This document shows, piece by piece, positions 23,641-34,898 of a stretch of 64,000 nucleotides of DNA (positions are counted from its first letter, which is position 1; each line of letters opens with the position of its first letter). Position numbers and translations under genes: made by a program. Source of the DNA: Dolomedes plantarius (taxonomy: Eukaryota; Arthropoda; Arachnida; Araneae; Dolomedidae). The notes below the pieces were generated by a model. The model did no database searches, had not been told where the DNA came from, and saw nothing but the letters and a program-made list of their open reading frames with translations. Where the stretch lies: the NCBI GenBank assembly GCA_907164885.2, contig OU015498.1, positions 92,742,733 through 92,806,732 of the forward strand, read 5' to 3'.

Positions 23641-24276
23641 AAAACTGTTAAGTGGAGGACACGTGTCAGTGTGGCAACTGTCTATCGAGCGTCCAGAATT
23701 GCAGAGACAGCAGGCCGGGGAGTCCTTTAGTCCAATTTAAAAAAGATGGGCATTGAGACAATCGTGTCCTGTTAAAAGACGGAAGGTGGCAACAGCAGAA
23801 CTACGGTGAAGGTACAGGATCGGCGTTCCACTATTTCAGAGACGTTCCCAGGCCTTTCCTCTAGCTAATGTTGCTATGTCCAATTTAAATCTTTTCTCAA
23901 ATTCCATTTTAATGAGAAGTTTAGCTGAATGAAAAGTCAAAGGATTATTTGGCCTCTGTAGAACAGTGGTACCTTTCTTTGCGAGGAAATCAGCTCTTTC
24001 ATTACCTTCCACTCAGCAATGGGAGGGAACCCACTGTAACACAACAAAATCGGCAAGTGGCTTCAAAAGAGACCTACATCCGAAAAGGTGTTTAGAATTG
24101 CAATCTCTATTGTTGGAGATAGCCTGAAGAGCATACTTGGAATCGGATAGAATAACTACACTATTGAATTTTACAGAAAACATTATTCCACGTCGAGCTG
24201 TTTTGCTTTTTTTACTAATCTTCATAACAACATTTTCTGTAACTGAAATAAAATCTAAAAATGTACTTTTCAGCAT
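23641..24276 (-). pseudogene. Decayed non-LTR (LINE) RNase H and C-terminal region
   Basis: Minus-strand translation in one frame gives the end of an RNase H domain: VILSDSKYALQAI (the Asp-containing SDS motif), then LQWVPSHC, then after a stop VEGNERADFLAKKG. It continues into LARGKAWERL, SAVATFRLLTGHDCLNAHLF and a CCLC...CH...C zinc-binding tail. This order (RNase H, then TGHDCL-x-HL, then CCHC) is typical of LINE polyproteins of the Jockey/I/R1 type widespread in arthropods. Three in-frame stops are visible (after WVPSHC, after AWERL, after NAHLF), so the copy is dead. Upstream RT and endonuclease parts are absent; the fragment may be a 5'-truncated insertion. Confidence 0.88.
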
Positions 24277-24401
24277 AAATTTTATCGTGAAATATTGATT
24301 TTTTACAAAAGAGCTTAACGGAGACCAAAAATTCTATTCATCGTTACTGCTCCAGAATCGCATAGTTACGCCATGTTTAAAACTGATAATTTCTTGCTCA
24401 T

Positions 24402-24594
24402 TTTTGTTTTCCATGCATTTTCCCCTCAGAGACTATCCTTTGATCCCGCAAAGTTCAACCACGTCACGTTCTCTGACTTAGGCTGCGGATTCCCAACTCC
24501 ATTTGCGGATTACCGCAAAAACATGGAACACTCTTCCATTTTGATTCCGTGCGTACTTCTCTCAACGTGGAGTCAAGGATACAGTTTACTTTAG
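24402..24594 (+). other. Possible host exon (weak candidate)
   Basis: A TTTTCCCCTCAG acceptor-like sequence (ending at about 24429) opens into a frame with unusually even codon composition and GC content compared with its surroundings, and with complex peptide sequence (RLSFDPAKFNHVTFSDLGCG). No domain is recognised and no donor was confirmed; it could be a diverged repeat or chance. Confidence 0.25.
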
Positions 24595-24599
24595 CGTGC

Positions 24600-25784
24600 T
24601 TTTTTGGTTCCGACAACAAACGTGAGAAAAAAAATTTCTACAGTCAGCAAACTTTATTTAGGATTTTTGGCGTTTATTTAATGGAAATATCTTAGAAGGT
24701 AGTCGAAGGTGATATTATTTAAGAAAATAATGGAAAGACTAGAGAAATGGATATCATGATTTTTGAAGGAAAGAGATGAAAGTTTTTTTTTTTTTAAATA
24801 AAGAAAGAAGTGGTTAATATGCTTCATTTTCGGTATGTATAGAAGGGAAATTCAGAAAAGTTTGAATCAAATTTACCAATATTTTTTTAATTACATTCAG
24901 TTACCACTTTAGTTACCTTGTGACCAAAATAAATATATATTAAAATCTTTCAAAGCGTTTTGAAGTTTCATTTTTTTTAATTTTGAGTTGAGAGTGATAT
25001 GAACATAATAATTTCTTCAAAACATCTGCATTTGGTGGAATTTTCAACCTCTTCCTGATTGGCTGCATGTTCTTAGACAAAATGATTTCTTACATATATG
25101 TCTGTTCATCGAACCGTCCAAAAAAAGACGAAATAATAAAAACGTCAGATAACTGAAAATACATGCAGTTAAGGCAATTAAGTTATAATTTGAAATTTTT
25201 GCCATAAGATTAACATATAAACACAAAAAAAATTCAGTGAAATGGGAATGTATTAGCTCACTACAAAAATTTAAATAATTTTATCTTGAACGTTCTAGAA
25301 AACTATATGGTCTTCAAATGATGTCCCTTTGAATGGGCTAAACAGCATCTCCTCCCTCTAAGCAAGCGATAGTAATTGAATTAAAGAAGACCCTCTGTCC
25401 TACCTCGTCGTCAATTTGCATTAGTTTCTCCATAACTGGTCATGAATGCACACTGGTCTTGCAGGCATGAACTGGTCTTGTAGGCATGATCGCAAGATTA
25501 CGATCCTATAGAGTGATATTCATTCATAAGGGACTAAATGGGCAGACGTATATACCACAAAGACATCTTTTCATACTGTTTTAATTGATATTGTTTAGCT
25601 GATTTAGATGCCCTACATATAGTATATACTCAAGCACATGTGCTCAAGAGATAAAATAAAAAACATAAATGCAAAAAACTATAGAGGAAAGTAGTAATTC
25701 TTTCACGAAAGATCCCCAAGATTATCTCCATCCTTTTTCCCAAGGTTTTGAAAGTAGCTGGCATCATGCAAAGATTAAAGATAA
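24600..25784. other. AT-rich spacer, no feature recognised
   Basis: No coding or mobile-element signature was seen. Confidence 0.45.
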
Positions 25785-25796
25785 AGATTTACACCT

Positions 25797-26141
25797 AGGT
25801 TGCGCGATGGCCCAGTTTGCAAGGCGTCCAGTGATCTGAACGTCTCTGGTTCGATGCCCGTCGCTGTAAATCCATTGCCGTGTACACTAATGGAAGCTGG
25901 TGCACGGAAAATTTGCGTGGCTGCAAAGACCTCCAAGTTCTCAACTTCACCTCAGGAGGTGCAAGGTCAAGAGTTCCGGTCTCGTCACATGACTCGGTTC
26001 AAAATTACGGGACCGGCTTGTAGGGGGTAATGCTGGCCACGTATATGGTGCCCCCTTAATTAAATGGCCAGCAGTCGCGGCTGCAAGTGTAATGGATTAA
26101 GTTCCAAAATTGCCATAAGTAATAACAACAACAACAACAAC
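25797..26141 (+). mobile_element. tRNA-derived SINE, family 3, with (AAC)n tail and TSD
   Basis: tRNA-like head (GCGATGGCCCAGTTTGC; B box TGGTTCGATGCCC), a body shared with 22653-23022 (GACCTCCAAGTTCTCAA), and an ACA/AAC-repeat tail. Bounded by the 12-bp duplication AGATTTACACCT (25785-25796, 26142-26153). Confidence 0.92.
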
Positions 26142-26153
26142 AGATTTACACCT

Positions 26154-27112
26154 GGAGAAGTGCTTCTTAATCAGTGGATCGAGACCCCATATTGGGTCGC
26201 GTAACAGAATTTTGGGGTCACGAAAACTTTAGAAACTGTTCGCGAAGGGTGTCCCTTCAACTCGAGAAGTCCCTACAGAATCTTCAATACTGGTTAGCTA
26301 AAATAATGATGAAAATCATTTTAGTTTAAAATATTCAATTAAAATCAGGAATTACATCATGGATACATAACAGAGCGATAAATCAATCTTTCTTAGATTT
26401 AATTTCTTTGATTTATTCTCGGGTAAATCTCTTTGATTTATTATCAGTTAATGTTTTATTTGTATATTTATTTTGTGTATCTGCGTTATATTTGTATATT
26501 TATTTTATGTATATATGTTATATTTGTATATTTACTTTATGTATCTACGTTATATTTGCATATTTATTTTATGTATCAACGTTATATTGTATATTTATTT
26601 CATGTATCTACGTTATATTTGCATATTTATTTTATGTATCTACGTTATATTTGTATATCTATTTTATGTACCTACGTTATATTTGTATATTTATTTTATG
26701 TATCTACGTTATATTTATATATTTATTTTATGTATTTTCATTATATTAGTATATTTATTTTATGTATCTACGTTATATTTGTACATTTATTTTATGTATC
26801 TACGTTATATTAGTATATTTATGTATCTACGTTATATTTGTATTTTTATTTTATGTATCTACGTTATATTTGTATTTTTATTTTATGTATCTACGTTATA
26901 TTTGTGCATTTATTTTATGTATATACGTTATATTTGTATATTTATTTTATGTATCTACGTTATATTTGTATATATATTTTATGTATCTACGTTATATTTG
27001 TATATTTACTGTAAGTATCTACGTTATATTTGTATATTAATTTTTATGTATATACCCGGGGTCGAACAAAATTTTCTCGGGCTAAAAGGGGCCGTGGAGG
27101 GAAAAGTTTAAG
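26154..27112. mobile_element. hAT-like element carrying a minisatellite (candidate)
   Basis: The left part (GTGCTTCTTAATC, then GAGACCCCATATTGGGTCGCG) and right end (complement CAGGGTATCTTAAACTTTT) resemble the ends of hAT elements with 'CAGNGGTTCTTAAAC' termini. Most of the interior is the 32-bp minisatellite. Exact ends and an 8-bp duplication were not confirmed. Confidence 0.45.
26430..27047. repeat. 32-bp AT-rich minisatellite
   Basis: About 19 copies of a unit close to TGTATCTACGTTATATTTGT + ATATTTATTTTA (32 bp), with substitutions and occasional short units. Because 32 is not a multiple of 3 and the unit lacks TAA/TAG/TGA in any phase of the plus strand, all three plus frames stay open and yield hydrophobic Tyr/Ile/Phe-rich peptides. 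These should not be annotated as membrane proteins. Confidence 0.92.
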
Positions 27113-27436
27113 ATACCCTGGCCTAGACCGCTACTCAACCATTATAAACCCCCTATACTGAGTAATTCGAAAAGGTGATAAAAGACGTGGCTTTGGACAC
27201 GGGGACGAATTTTCGACCCCCAAATACTCTTAAATACTCTTAAGGATACTCTAACTGCTCTATAAACTTAAAGAATACTATACAGCTTGAACTAGCATTA
27301 CAATAAAACTGATATAACTGCTCTCAGGTGGACAAATTGCGAGATAGAGATGTGTCGCTTTTCGTGCACGATGGGGCGCACTTCACACATATTTTTCAAT
27401 GACATAACCTCAAAATACTCAACTCCAACTGTAGAA

Positions 27437-27815
27437 AAGCCGAATTGTCAGATGGCTAAGGTTCTGATCGGTAGAACTTCAGTCTGAAGGTTCTAATCCT
27501 TCTGCAGACATGGGTGCTTGTAGCCGTTCGGAAACGGCTTATAGGCCTTGTTCACATGACTTGCGGGTCGTAGCATTGCGATGAGATTGTTCACATGACC
27601 TATGATTGGTTTCACGTATCACGTGGTCTTTGCGTCTTCCGGTAGCACTGAACTTGATACAAATTCAACGGTTGACGTCACTGCGTTGATCTCTGGGATT
27701 GGCTAAAATTTTTATCGCTTGCTCTCCGAAAGCAATATCAACAAGCTTTTTGAGTTAAAAGTCTTGCAGTTTAGCTTTCATGCGTCAAAAGAGGACCATA
27801 GCGGTCCAAACTAAC
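27437..27815 (+). repeat. Family 1 SINE interrupted by a GTTCACATGAC-containing insert
   Basis: The head and the GTAGCCGTTCGGAAACGGCT body of family 1 are present to about 27545, and a tail GAGGACCATAGCGGTCC appears at about 27792. The roughly 240 bp between does not belong to the SINE and starts GGCCTTGTTCACATGAC, similar to the ends of the Harbinger-like MITE at 44348. The insert ends were not defined. Confidence 0.5.
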
Positions 27816-27905
27816 CAACCAAGTAGAGAGACACCCAGTCCAGAGATGGTCAATACGAGTGAAACAAGGGCTCAGAGAAAGAAAGAAAGCAAAAAAGAAA
27901 AAAAA

Positions 27906-28038
27906 TTCAGGTAGTCTCTTCTAACGAAACTACCGCGGGTTATTAACGTAGGATTACTTATCGTTGCTTACCTCTTTTGTATGTATATATGTACGTATGT
28001 GTTATGTATATATGTAGCTATAGATATGTACGTATATA

Positions 28039-28110
<72 letters not shown>

Positions 28111-28282
28111 AAAATTTTCATGCATTTTGGTACTTTTCTGTTTAACTGTTTACTGCTTGTCCAAGCTATACAGACTGGGTTTGGCGCTACCAAAATTATA
28201 ACTCGCGAGGTACGGACGGTTTTAGCGTCTGAAATTTTACTTTCCGGAGGACCGTTATGGAGGAACGTTATCCTACGTTAAA
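27906..28282 (-). mobile_element. HINE/DINE-1-like (Helentron-associated) element, copy 1
   Basis: Read on the minus strand: a 5' end TTTAACGTAGGAT, a non-coding block, a (TA)n core (about 28035-28106), then an inverted copy of the 5' sequence (27944-27957, TAACGTAGGATTAC on plus) and a 3'-terminal hairpin with GGTAGT (27910-27915) pairing ACTACC (27929-27934). Subterminal inverted repeats, a microsatellite core and a hairpin beyond one repeat only are the diagnostic layout of Helentron-associated elements such as DINE-1. Boundaries come from comparison with the second copy, where similarity stops at the same bases. Confidence 0.75.
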
Positions 28283-30180
28283 TATCAGATTGACTTATAT
28301 TAGCTTACCCTAAGAGCAATCCCCGTTGAAATCGAGCCAGATAGCGATAATCTCACCATACATCCGTCGACGATCGAAAAAAACTCGAGTCCCCCCTCCC
28401 CCCGCCAAACAAAAAAGAAAGAAAAAAAACGCCATTTGTAAACATTTGAAATAGCAAAGTTCACAAGTTAACCGAATCAGTAAATAAAGTTTCAAAACGG
28501 GACAGATAGGCACAGAAAATATCCAGCGAAAATAATTCACAGGAGACGAGACGCTATCAGATCTGAGTACTGAAGCAGATATTAAATTCCAATCCTTACC
28601 AATTAATTGGAAATATTAGCAATCAAAAATCATAAATTAACAAAAGGAACCTTTCGGAGAAATCTCTGTATTTCATTCCTGAGGTAACAAAGAACTTTTT
28701 GAATAGGTTTAATCGCCAATTATTTATTATTTACCCCCCTTTTTTTTGTTCTAAACAATATACCCCCAGAGGCATTTCTTAAGAAGGAAGTTAATGGCGT
28801 GCACGAAAAAAAAAGTATCTAATCGGCTTTCCATATTTCAGAATTCTCTTTAAAAAAATTCTGTGTTAAAAGTGTGGTAATTACAACTCCTTATGTTTGT
28901 GCCATGATAATCTTTATTTTCTTTTAATTTTGTTTTTTAATTGCAATAATCCACGGCTGTTACGGGCTCTGCAAAATTAATTACTATTTTTGATATTTTT
29001 TCCTAACTGGGTGCCGATACCTTTTTAAATGCGATAAAATGTTTTTCTTTTTTTTTTCTCTTTTACCCTTTAACTTTTTTTGCTTTCATTTACTTATGTA
29101 TTTTTTGAGCTCAGAAAATCCTTTTGGCATTTTTTTTATTTCGAGGGTTTTTTTTCCCTTTGAATTTCATCTAGCACTTTTTTTTTTCAAATTATTTTTT
29201 AAGCGGCTTGTTATTTTCTTCGATTTCTTTTCTCTTTTTTTTCCACCTGTGATAATAAGTATTGATTTTAGCATCATTTTCATTAAGACGGATTAAAAAA
29301 ACGCTTACCTCATAATTAATGAAGTGTGTTAAAACCTTCATTAAAGAGTTTTTTATCTTTAAGCTCTTTTGCAGGGCATTTAAACGAAATTTTCTTCCAG
29401 TTTTTCCTAAGATCGTTAATTTTTAACATTCTGCGTTTTTTTTCCTATGAAGGATTAATGGTTTAGAGTGATTATATGTGTTGTAAAGTGTACTCTTAAA
29501 GGCGGTGTACTCTTTATGTTTCTAATACCTTTCTTTAGGCTTATTTATACATCTAAAGTTCTATATAAAAATTATTTTGCACGTTTAATCTATGTTTTAT
29601 ACGTATATTAGCTTGAAAAGTATTTAAAGTGCCTTAATTTAGCAATCGTGAAACAACATTTAATTTTTATGGGTTGAAGCTCCATATTATTATAAGTAAA
29701 AAGATTTTGAATTGTGAGTTCATGCATATCTTCGAAAATCAAGAATAAATAATTTTTGGGAGTTATAACATCACATTTTTATGCATTTCATAAAAGTTCT
29801 GAATACATTTTACTTGAATGAGTTCTGTGTGCTTCTATTTTTTTCGGCTAAACAGTGTAATAAATTCCTAAAAGAACTGTGGCTGAGAGAAGTTAAAGGA
29901 GCCAAACTAAGATGTAAGAGTTATGAATGATTATTCGATTAAAAGGAAGTGAAGATTGGAAGTTAAAGCCAGATTACATGTATTTAATCCAAAAAGCCTA
30001 ATCCCAAAGCTCTCGCTAAATTTTGGAAGCACCAGGCTAAGGAAAATTTTAAGGGACTTTAAAAAATCGATCCAGGATATTTTTTAAAGCTGAGAAAATC
30101 AAAAGCTGAGGAAGTTAAGTTAAGGGATTCTTTGAGTTTGATAAATACCAAGCTAAAGGAGTTTTTAAAGGCAAAAAAAT
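28283..30180. other. AT-rich spacer, no feature recognised
   Basis: Long T-runs around 29040-29250. A loose similarity links 28880-29040 with 48418-48600 (both start ATTACAACTCCTTAT). No gene seen. Confidence 0.45.
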
Positions 30181-30252
30181 TTCAGGTAGTCTCTTCTAAC
30201 GAAACTACCGCGGATTATTAACGTAGGATTACTTATCGTTGCTTACCTCTTT

Positions 30253-30379
30253 TGTATGTATATATGTATGAATGTATTATGTATATATGTATCTATATAT
30301 ATGTACGTATGTATATATGTATGTATATATGTATCTATATATATGTACGTATGTATATATGTATATATATATATATATA
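30253..30379. repeat. (TATG/TA)n microsatellite
   Basis: Imperfect TATATGTATG/TACG repeats, left half of the split core. Confidence 0.9.
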
Positions 30380-30485
30380 ACTAAAATATTTAAAGCATGT
30401 GTTGCACCAAAACCAGTACATTATAAATATAGGCATTAATATGTATATTGTCAATATGCGCTAAGCTGCAATTATTAGACAATAC

Positions 30486-32216
30486 TATATAAGATATAAT
30501 TAAAACAATAATGATACACCAAGATAAGCTAAAAAGGATAGTGAAGTTTTGAAGCAAAAAGGAAATTTTTGAAACAAAAACGGAAATTGATGTATTTAAA
30601 AAGACGTGAGGGGGATTAAGACCCCTCTATCCTGGTTAAAAGATCTTTTTACATAGCTAAAACTTTCCCAGCATTCGTCATACATCAATTAGAAAATTTA
30701 AAACTTTTCAAAAGGGTTTAAGACATTAAATAGAAAAAGTTAGACATTTAAGTAGAAGTTATATACTATAATAAAATAAAGTGACATAATGTCAATAGAT
30801 GATCTCTAAAAACTACCTTACTAAAAACAGTAATTATAAATATAAGAAAAAGCACTGAAAATTCCACAATACATTTAAAAATTACACTACCATTATAAAA
30901 CACCACATTTTATAAAACCATTAAATCTTTAAAATTCAAAACAGCAGACAAAAACTCTATACCTCCAAGTCCAAGTGCCCAAGGACATCCACGCGCCCAA
31001 AACAACGCCTCAGTATATCCACCAGAAAGCCAGCCGGATAACCCGCCTGTACAGCCAGTTCAATGAATTTTTTAACTCTCTTATTCATTTCAATCCTAGA
31101 ATCACACAGTCTATCACAACGAATTATGTAGTTGTTGACTATATTACGTTTAACATTTTGATGTAAAGCTGTATTCCAATTAGATAGACGGTTTATGTTA
31201 AAGTCGTATAAATCTTTTTTATCGAATATGCGAAAAGATATTGTTCCATTTGACAAAGTGAGGGTTACATCCAAAAAGTTGATTTCATTTTTGGAGTTTT
31301 GTTTGGTCTTAGTTAGTTTTATATTAGCTGGATAAAAAGTAGGAGCAAAGTTACAGTTAACCTCGTGAGCAATGAAAATGTCATCTACGTATCTAAAGAA
31401 AGCTATATTTTGTAAAAGTGATGATTTAGATTCAAAATAATATAAATATATATCTGCCAAATAGGACGATGATCCACCCCCCATTGGCAGTCCAAATGTC
31501 TGAATATAATATGTTGTACCATTAAATAAATAATTTTCAAACAATATGATACGAAGTGTATTTTTAAAAAGAGTAAAAGTAATATATTCTTGTAAATCAA
31601 ACCTGTGAAAAAACTCAATTAGAATTGAAAAAAGAAAAGTAGTGTCTATATTATTGAATAGGTCTACTACGTCATAAGATTCTATTTGTTCTATATCGTT
31701 TAAATTTTTGATTTTTGATATTAATTGTAAGCTATTAGTGATTATATTGGATCCAAATTTTTTTATTTTAATGAAAAGATTTTTTAAAACTGGTATTATC
31801 AATTTATTAGCATAAGTTATGTAGGTACCGAAACCAACAGTTACTGGTCGAAAGGTAATAGGTTTTTTGTGGAATTTGGGAATTGCAACAAGGTAGGGAA
31901 AGGAGAAGGAATAAAGATTTATATTAATTTTTTTATGCAGTTTAACTAAACGTCGTTTCAGAGACAACTCATCAAATGCATATGGTTCGTAAAGTCTATT
32001 ATTTGAATAAAAATTTTTTACAATTTGAATATAATAATATTTGCAAATAAATGAATAATTAGATGCCACCTTGTCAACATAACTAATTACCAGTTTATTT
32101 TGTAGTCCCTTTATAGAGGTCATACTTGGACTATTGAAATATGTTCTAGAACCCTTTAAGGCCAATTCATAACTTTTTAGAAAAGTGATTGAAGTTTTTT
32201 GTTTCCATTTTGTAAA
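30486..32216 (-). mobile_element. Penelope-like element, truncated inverted copy (left arm)
   Basis: Inverted complement of 33175-34905 with no net length difference (paired coordinates always sum to 65391). It includes the 3' non-coding region and the RT-coding part, truncated at the 5' side at 32216. About 110 bp outside it (30380-30485) have no counterpart at the right. Confidence 0.92.
30957..32216 (-). pseudogene. Penelope-like reverse transcriptase, 5'-truncated copy
   Basis: Encodes 419 residues identical to residues 331-749 of the right-hand ORF, so it has all RT motifs: PKFHKKP, YDVVDLFNNI (motif A), GLPMGGGSSS (motif B), YVDD (motif C), INFLDV. It lacks the N-terminal ~320 residues. 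The open frame extends 39 codons further upstream, to 32333, but these are antisense to the unique part of the other copy and have no biological meaning. No own promoter or start is evident. It cannot make a full protein, but its transcript would be perfectly complementary to that of the intact copy. Confidence 0.88.
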
Positions 32217-32217
32217 G

Positions 32218-34434
32218 ATGTTACACTTCAGGTCACACAGTTTTACATCAATCGAAGTTAGTATTTTGGACATAGTTCCAAAGGATAGACTTCGTTTATG
32301 GTGGGAGAGTATGCACATCTCGCAATTTAACACACTTTATCCCTTCGGCCTGAATACTTCATGTTTTGGTAAAACGAAAAACGAAAATACTTTAGGCTAT
32401 CTAAACACTCAGGACTACATCTCAATACAAGTAGATCCAAAATTCTCCCTAAAGCGAAGACAGCGACGCGGTAATGGTTGTAACAAACTTAACATACAAA
32501 AACATAAAAACCTTTTTTTAGAACTAAATAGGGATTTGTTGTCTGAAACTTCTGTAAAATTTAATTGGATAAAATGTAAAATATACAATATTAAAAAACG
32601 ATGGTTAAACAAACTATGGCAATATGTAATAGATCCTAATTATAAAAGCCTCTTCGAACCTTCATATTTACAACACTATTATACAATATTAGAAACCTTT
32701 AAAATTAGAGCTAAAAAATTAGGAATAGATCTTTCTGCAGCAATGCAACCTATAAAAACAGAATACATAGTTATACAATTTAAAAACAATGCCTTTAATT
32801 CCATACCAATAAATAAAATATTTAAGGATTCTATGTCTGACTTACCTTGTAAAATACAACCTAAGGTTACATACTCTTATAATATACCAATTAGTCGTAA
32901 AATATTTAATTATAATCTAAATTCAAAAAACTTAAACACAGTTTATCAGTGTGATTGTCATCATAAATCAATGTCAAAATATATTAATCCAGATCATAAC
33001 CATGTCATAACGGGTAATGTCCAGATAGTATCGAACAAAAACCTACGTGATGCAATACAATTGGGTACTAAGTTTAGATATAATTGTTTTAAAGACATAG
33101 AATTAACCTTCAATAAGAACCTCACCACCTTCATTGAAAAAAATGCTTTAAAATATAATTTGCCTTTGGAGGCATTTACAAAATGGAAACAAAAAACTTC
33201 AATCACTTTTCTAAAAAGTTATGAATTGGCCTTAAAGGGTTCTAGAACATATTTCAATAGTCCAAGTATGACCTCTATAAAGGGACTACAAAATAAACTG
33301 GTAATTAGTTATGTTGACAAGGTGGCATCTAATTATTCATTTATTTGCAAATATTATTATATTCAAATTGTAAAAAATTTTTATTCAAATAATAGACTTT
33401 ACGAACCATATGCATTTGATGAGTTGTCTCTGAAACGACGTTTAGTTAAACTGCATAAAAAAATTAATATAAATCTTTATTCCTTCTCCTTTCCCTACCT
33501 TGTTGCAATTCCCAAATTCCACAAAAAACCTATTACCTTTCGACCAGTAACTGTTGGTTTCGGTACCTACATAACTTATGCTAATAAATTGATAATACCA
33601 GTTTTAAAAAATCTTTTCATTAAAATAAAAAAATTTGGATCCAATATAATCACTAATAGCTTACAATTAATATCAAAAATCAAAAATTTAAACGATATAG
33701 AACAAATAGAATCTTATGACGTAGTAGACCTATTCAATAATATAGACACTACTTTTCTTTTTTCAATTCTAATTGAGTTTTTTCACAGGTTTGATTTACA
33801 AGAATATATTACTTTTACTCTTTTTAAAAATACACTTCGTATCATATTGTTTGAAAATTATTTATTTAATGGTACAACATATTATATTCAGACATTTGGA
33901 CTGCCAATGGGGGGTGGATCATCGTCCTATTTGGCAGATATATATTTATATTATTTTGAATCTAAATCATCACTTTTACAAAATATAGCTTTCTTTAGAT
34001 ACGTAGATGACATTTTCATTGCTCACGAGGTTAACTGTAACTTTGCTCCTACTTTTTATCCAGCTAATATAAAACTAACTAAGACCAAACAAAACTCCAA
34101 AAATGAAATCAACTTTTTGGATGTAACCCTCACTTTGTCAAATGGAACAATATCTTTTCGCATATTCGATAAAAAAGATTTATACGACTTTAACATAAAC
34201 CGTCTATCTAATTGGAATACAGCTTTACATCAAAATGTTAAACGTAATATAGTCAACAACTACATAATTCGTTGTGATAGACTGTGTGATTCTAGGATTG
34301 AAATGAATAAGAGAGTTAAAAAATTCATTGAACTGGCTGTACAGGCGGGTTATCCGGCTGGCTTTCTGGTGGATATACTGAGGCGTTGTTTTGGGCGCGT
34401 GGATGTCCTTGGGCACTTGGACTTGGAGGTATAG
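32218..34434 (+). CDS. Penelope-like reverse transcriptase (long copy)
   Basis: About 738 residues. Numbering from the upstream frame start at 32185: an N-terminal region of ~320 residues with a Cys/His cluster (C256, C258, H259, H260 and NPDHNHVITGN about 15 residues on), then RT: YLVAIPKFHKKP at ~438-449, motif A YDVVDLFNNI (D512), motif B GLPMGGG (~572), motif C YVDD (D608, D609), INFLDVTL, and a thumb ending at residue 749. The GLPMG motif, RY(V)DDIF and the Cys/His-HV(I)TG block fit Penelope-like elements rather than LINE or LTR RTs. No GIY-YIG endonuclease is visible at either end. The start is uncertain: the Met at 32218 is the first codon of the unique region, and the next is at 32311. 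The element is probably 5'-truncated here. RT would copy element RNA at a nicked or exposed target end. Confidence 0.85.
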   Translation: MLHFRSHSFTSIEVSILDIVPKDRLRLWWESMHISQFNTLYPFGLNTSCFGKTKNENTLGYLNTQDYISIQVDPKFSLKRRQRRGNGCNKLNIQKHKNLFLELNRDLLSETSVKFNWIKCKIYNIKKRWLNKLWQYVIDPNYKSLFEPSYLQHYYTILETFKIRAKKLGIDLSAAMQPIKTEYIVIQFKNNAFNSIPINKIFKDSMSDLPCKIQPKVTYSYNIPISRKIFNYNLNSKNLNTVYQCDCHHKSMSKYINPDHNHVITGNVQIVSNKNLRDAIQLGTKFRYNCFKDIELTFNKNLTTFIEKNALKYNLPLEAFTKWKQKTSITFLKSYELALKGSRTYFNSPSMTSIKGLQNKLVISYVDKVASNYSFICKYYYIQIVKNFYSNNRLYEPYAFDELSLKRRLVKLHKKININLYSFSFPYLVAIPKFHKKPITFRPVTVGFGTYITYANKLIIPVLKNLFIKIKKFGSNIITNSLQLISKIKNLNDIEQIESYDVVDLFNNIDTTFLFSILIEFFHRFDLQEYITFTLFKNTLRIILFENYLFNGTTYYIQTFGLPMGGGSSSYLADIYLYYFESKSSLLQNIAFFRYVDDIFIAHEVNCNFAPTFYPANIKLTKTKQNSKNEINFLDVTLTLSNGTISFRIFDKKDLYDFNINRLSNWNTALHQNVKRNIVNNYIIRCDRLCDSRIEMNKRVKKFIELAVQAGYPAGFLVDILRRCFGRVDVLGHLDLEV

Positions 34435-34898
34435 AGTTTTTGTCTGCTGTTTTGAATTTTAAAGATTTAATGGTTTTATAAAATGTGGTGTTTTATAATG
34501 GTAGTGTAATTTTTAAATGTATTGTGGAATTTTCAGTGCTTTTTCTTATATTTATAATTACTGTTTTTAGTAAGGTAGTTTTTAGAGATCATCTATTGAC
34601 ATTATGTCACTTTATTTTATTATAGTATATAACTTCTACTTAAATGTCTAACTTTTTCTATTTAATGTCTTAAACCCTTTTGAAAAGTTTTAAATTTTCT
34701 AATTGATGTATGACGAATGCTGGGAAAGTTTTAGCTATGTAAAAAGATCTTTTAACCAGGATAGAGGGGTCTTAATCCCCCTCACGTCTTTTTAAATACA
34801 TCAATTTCCGTTTTTGTTTCAAAAATTTCCTTTTTGCTTCAAAACTTCACTATCCTTTTTAGCTTATCTTGGTGTATCATTATTGTTTTAATTATATC

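Noticed and set aside
26408..27111. Open frames up to 212 codons that look like multi-pass membrane proteins
   Set aside because: Product of a 32-bp minisatellite; all three frames are open and rotate through the same peptide.
27943..28281. piggyBac-type MITE with TTAA duplications
   Set aside because: The inverted TTAACGTAGGAT ends suggested it, but similarity to the second copy continues ~37 bp beyond the left TTAA and includes a hairpin, which fits a Helentron-associated element better.
32185..32217. Upstream extension of the reverse transcriptase frame
   Set aside because: These codons lie in the antisense of the left inverted copy, so they are not native coding sequence.
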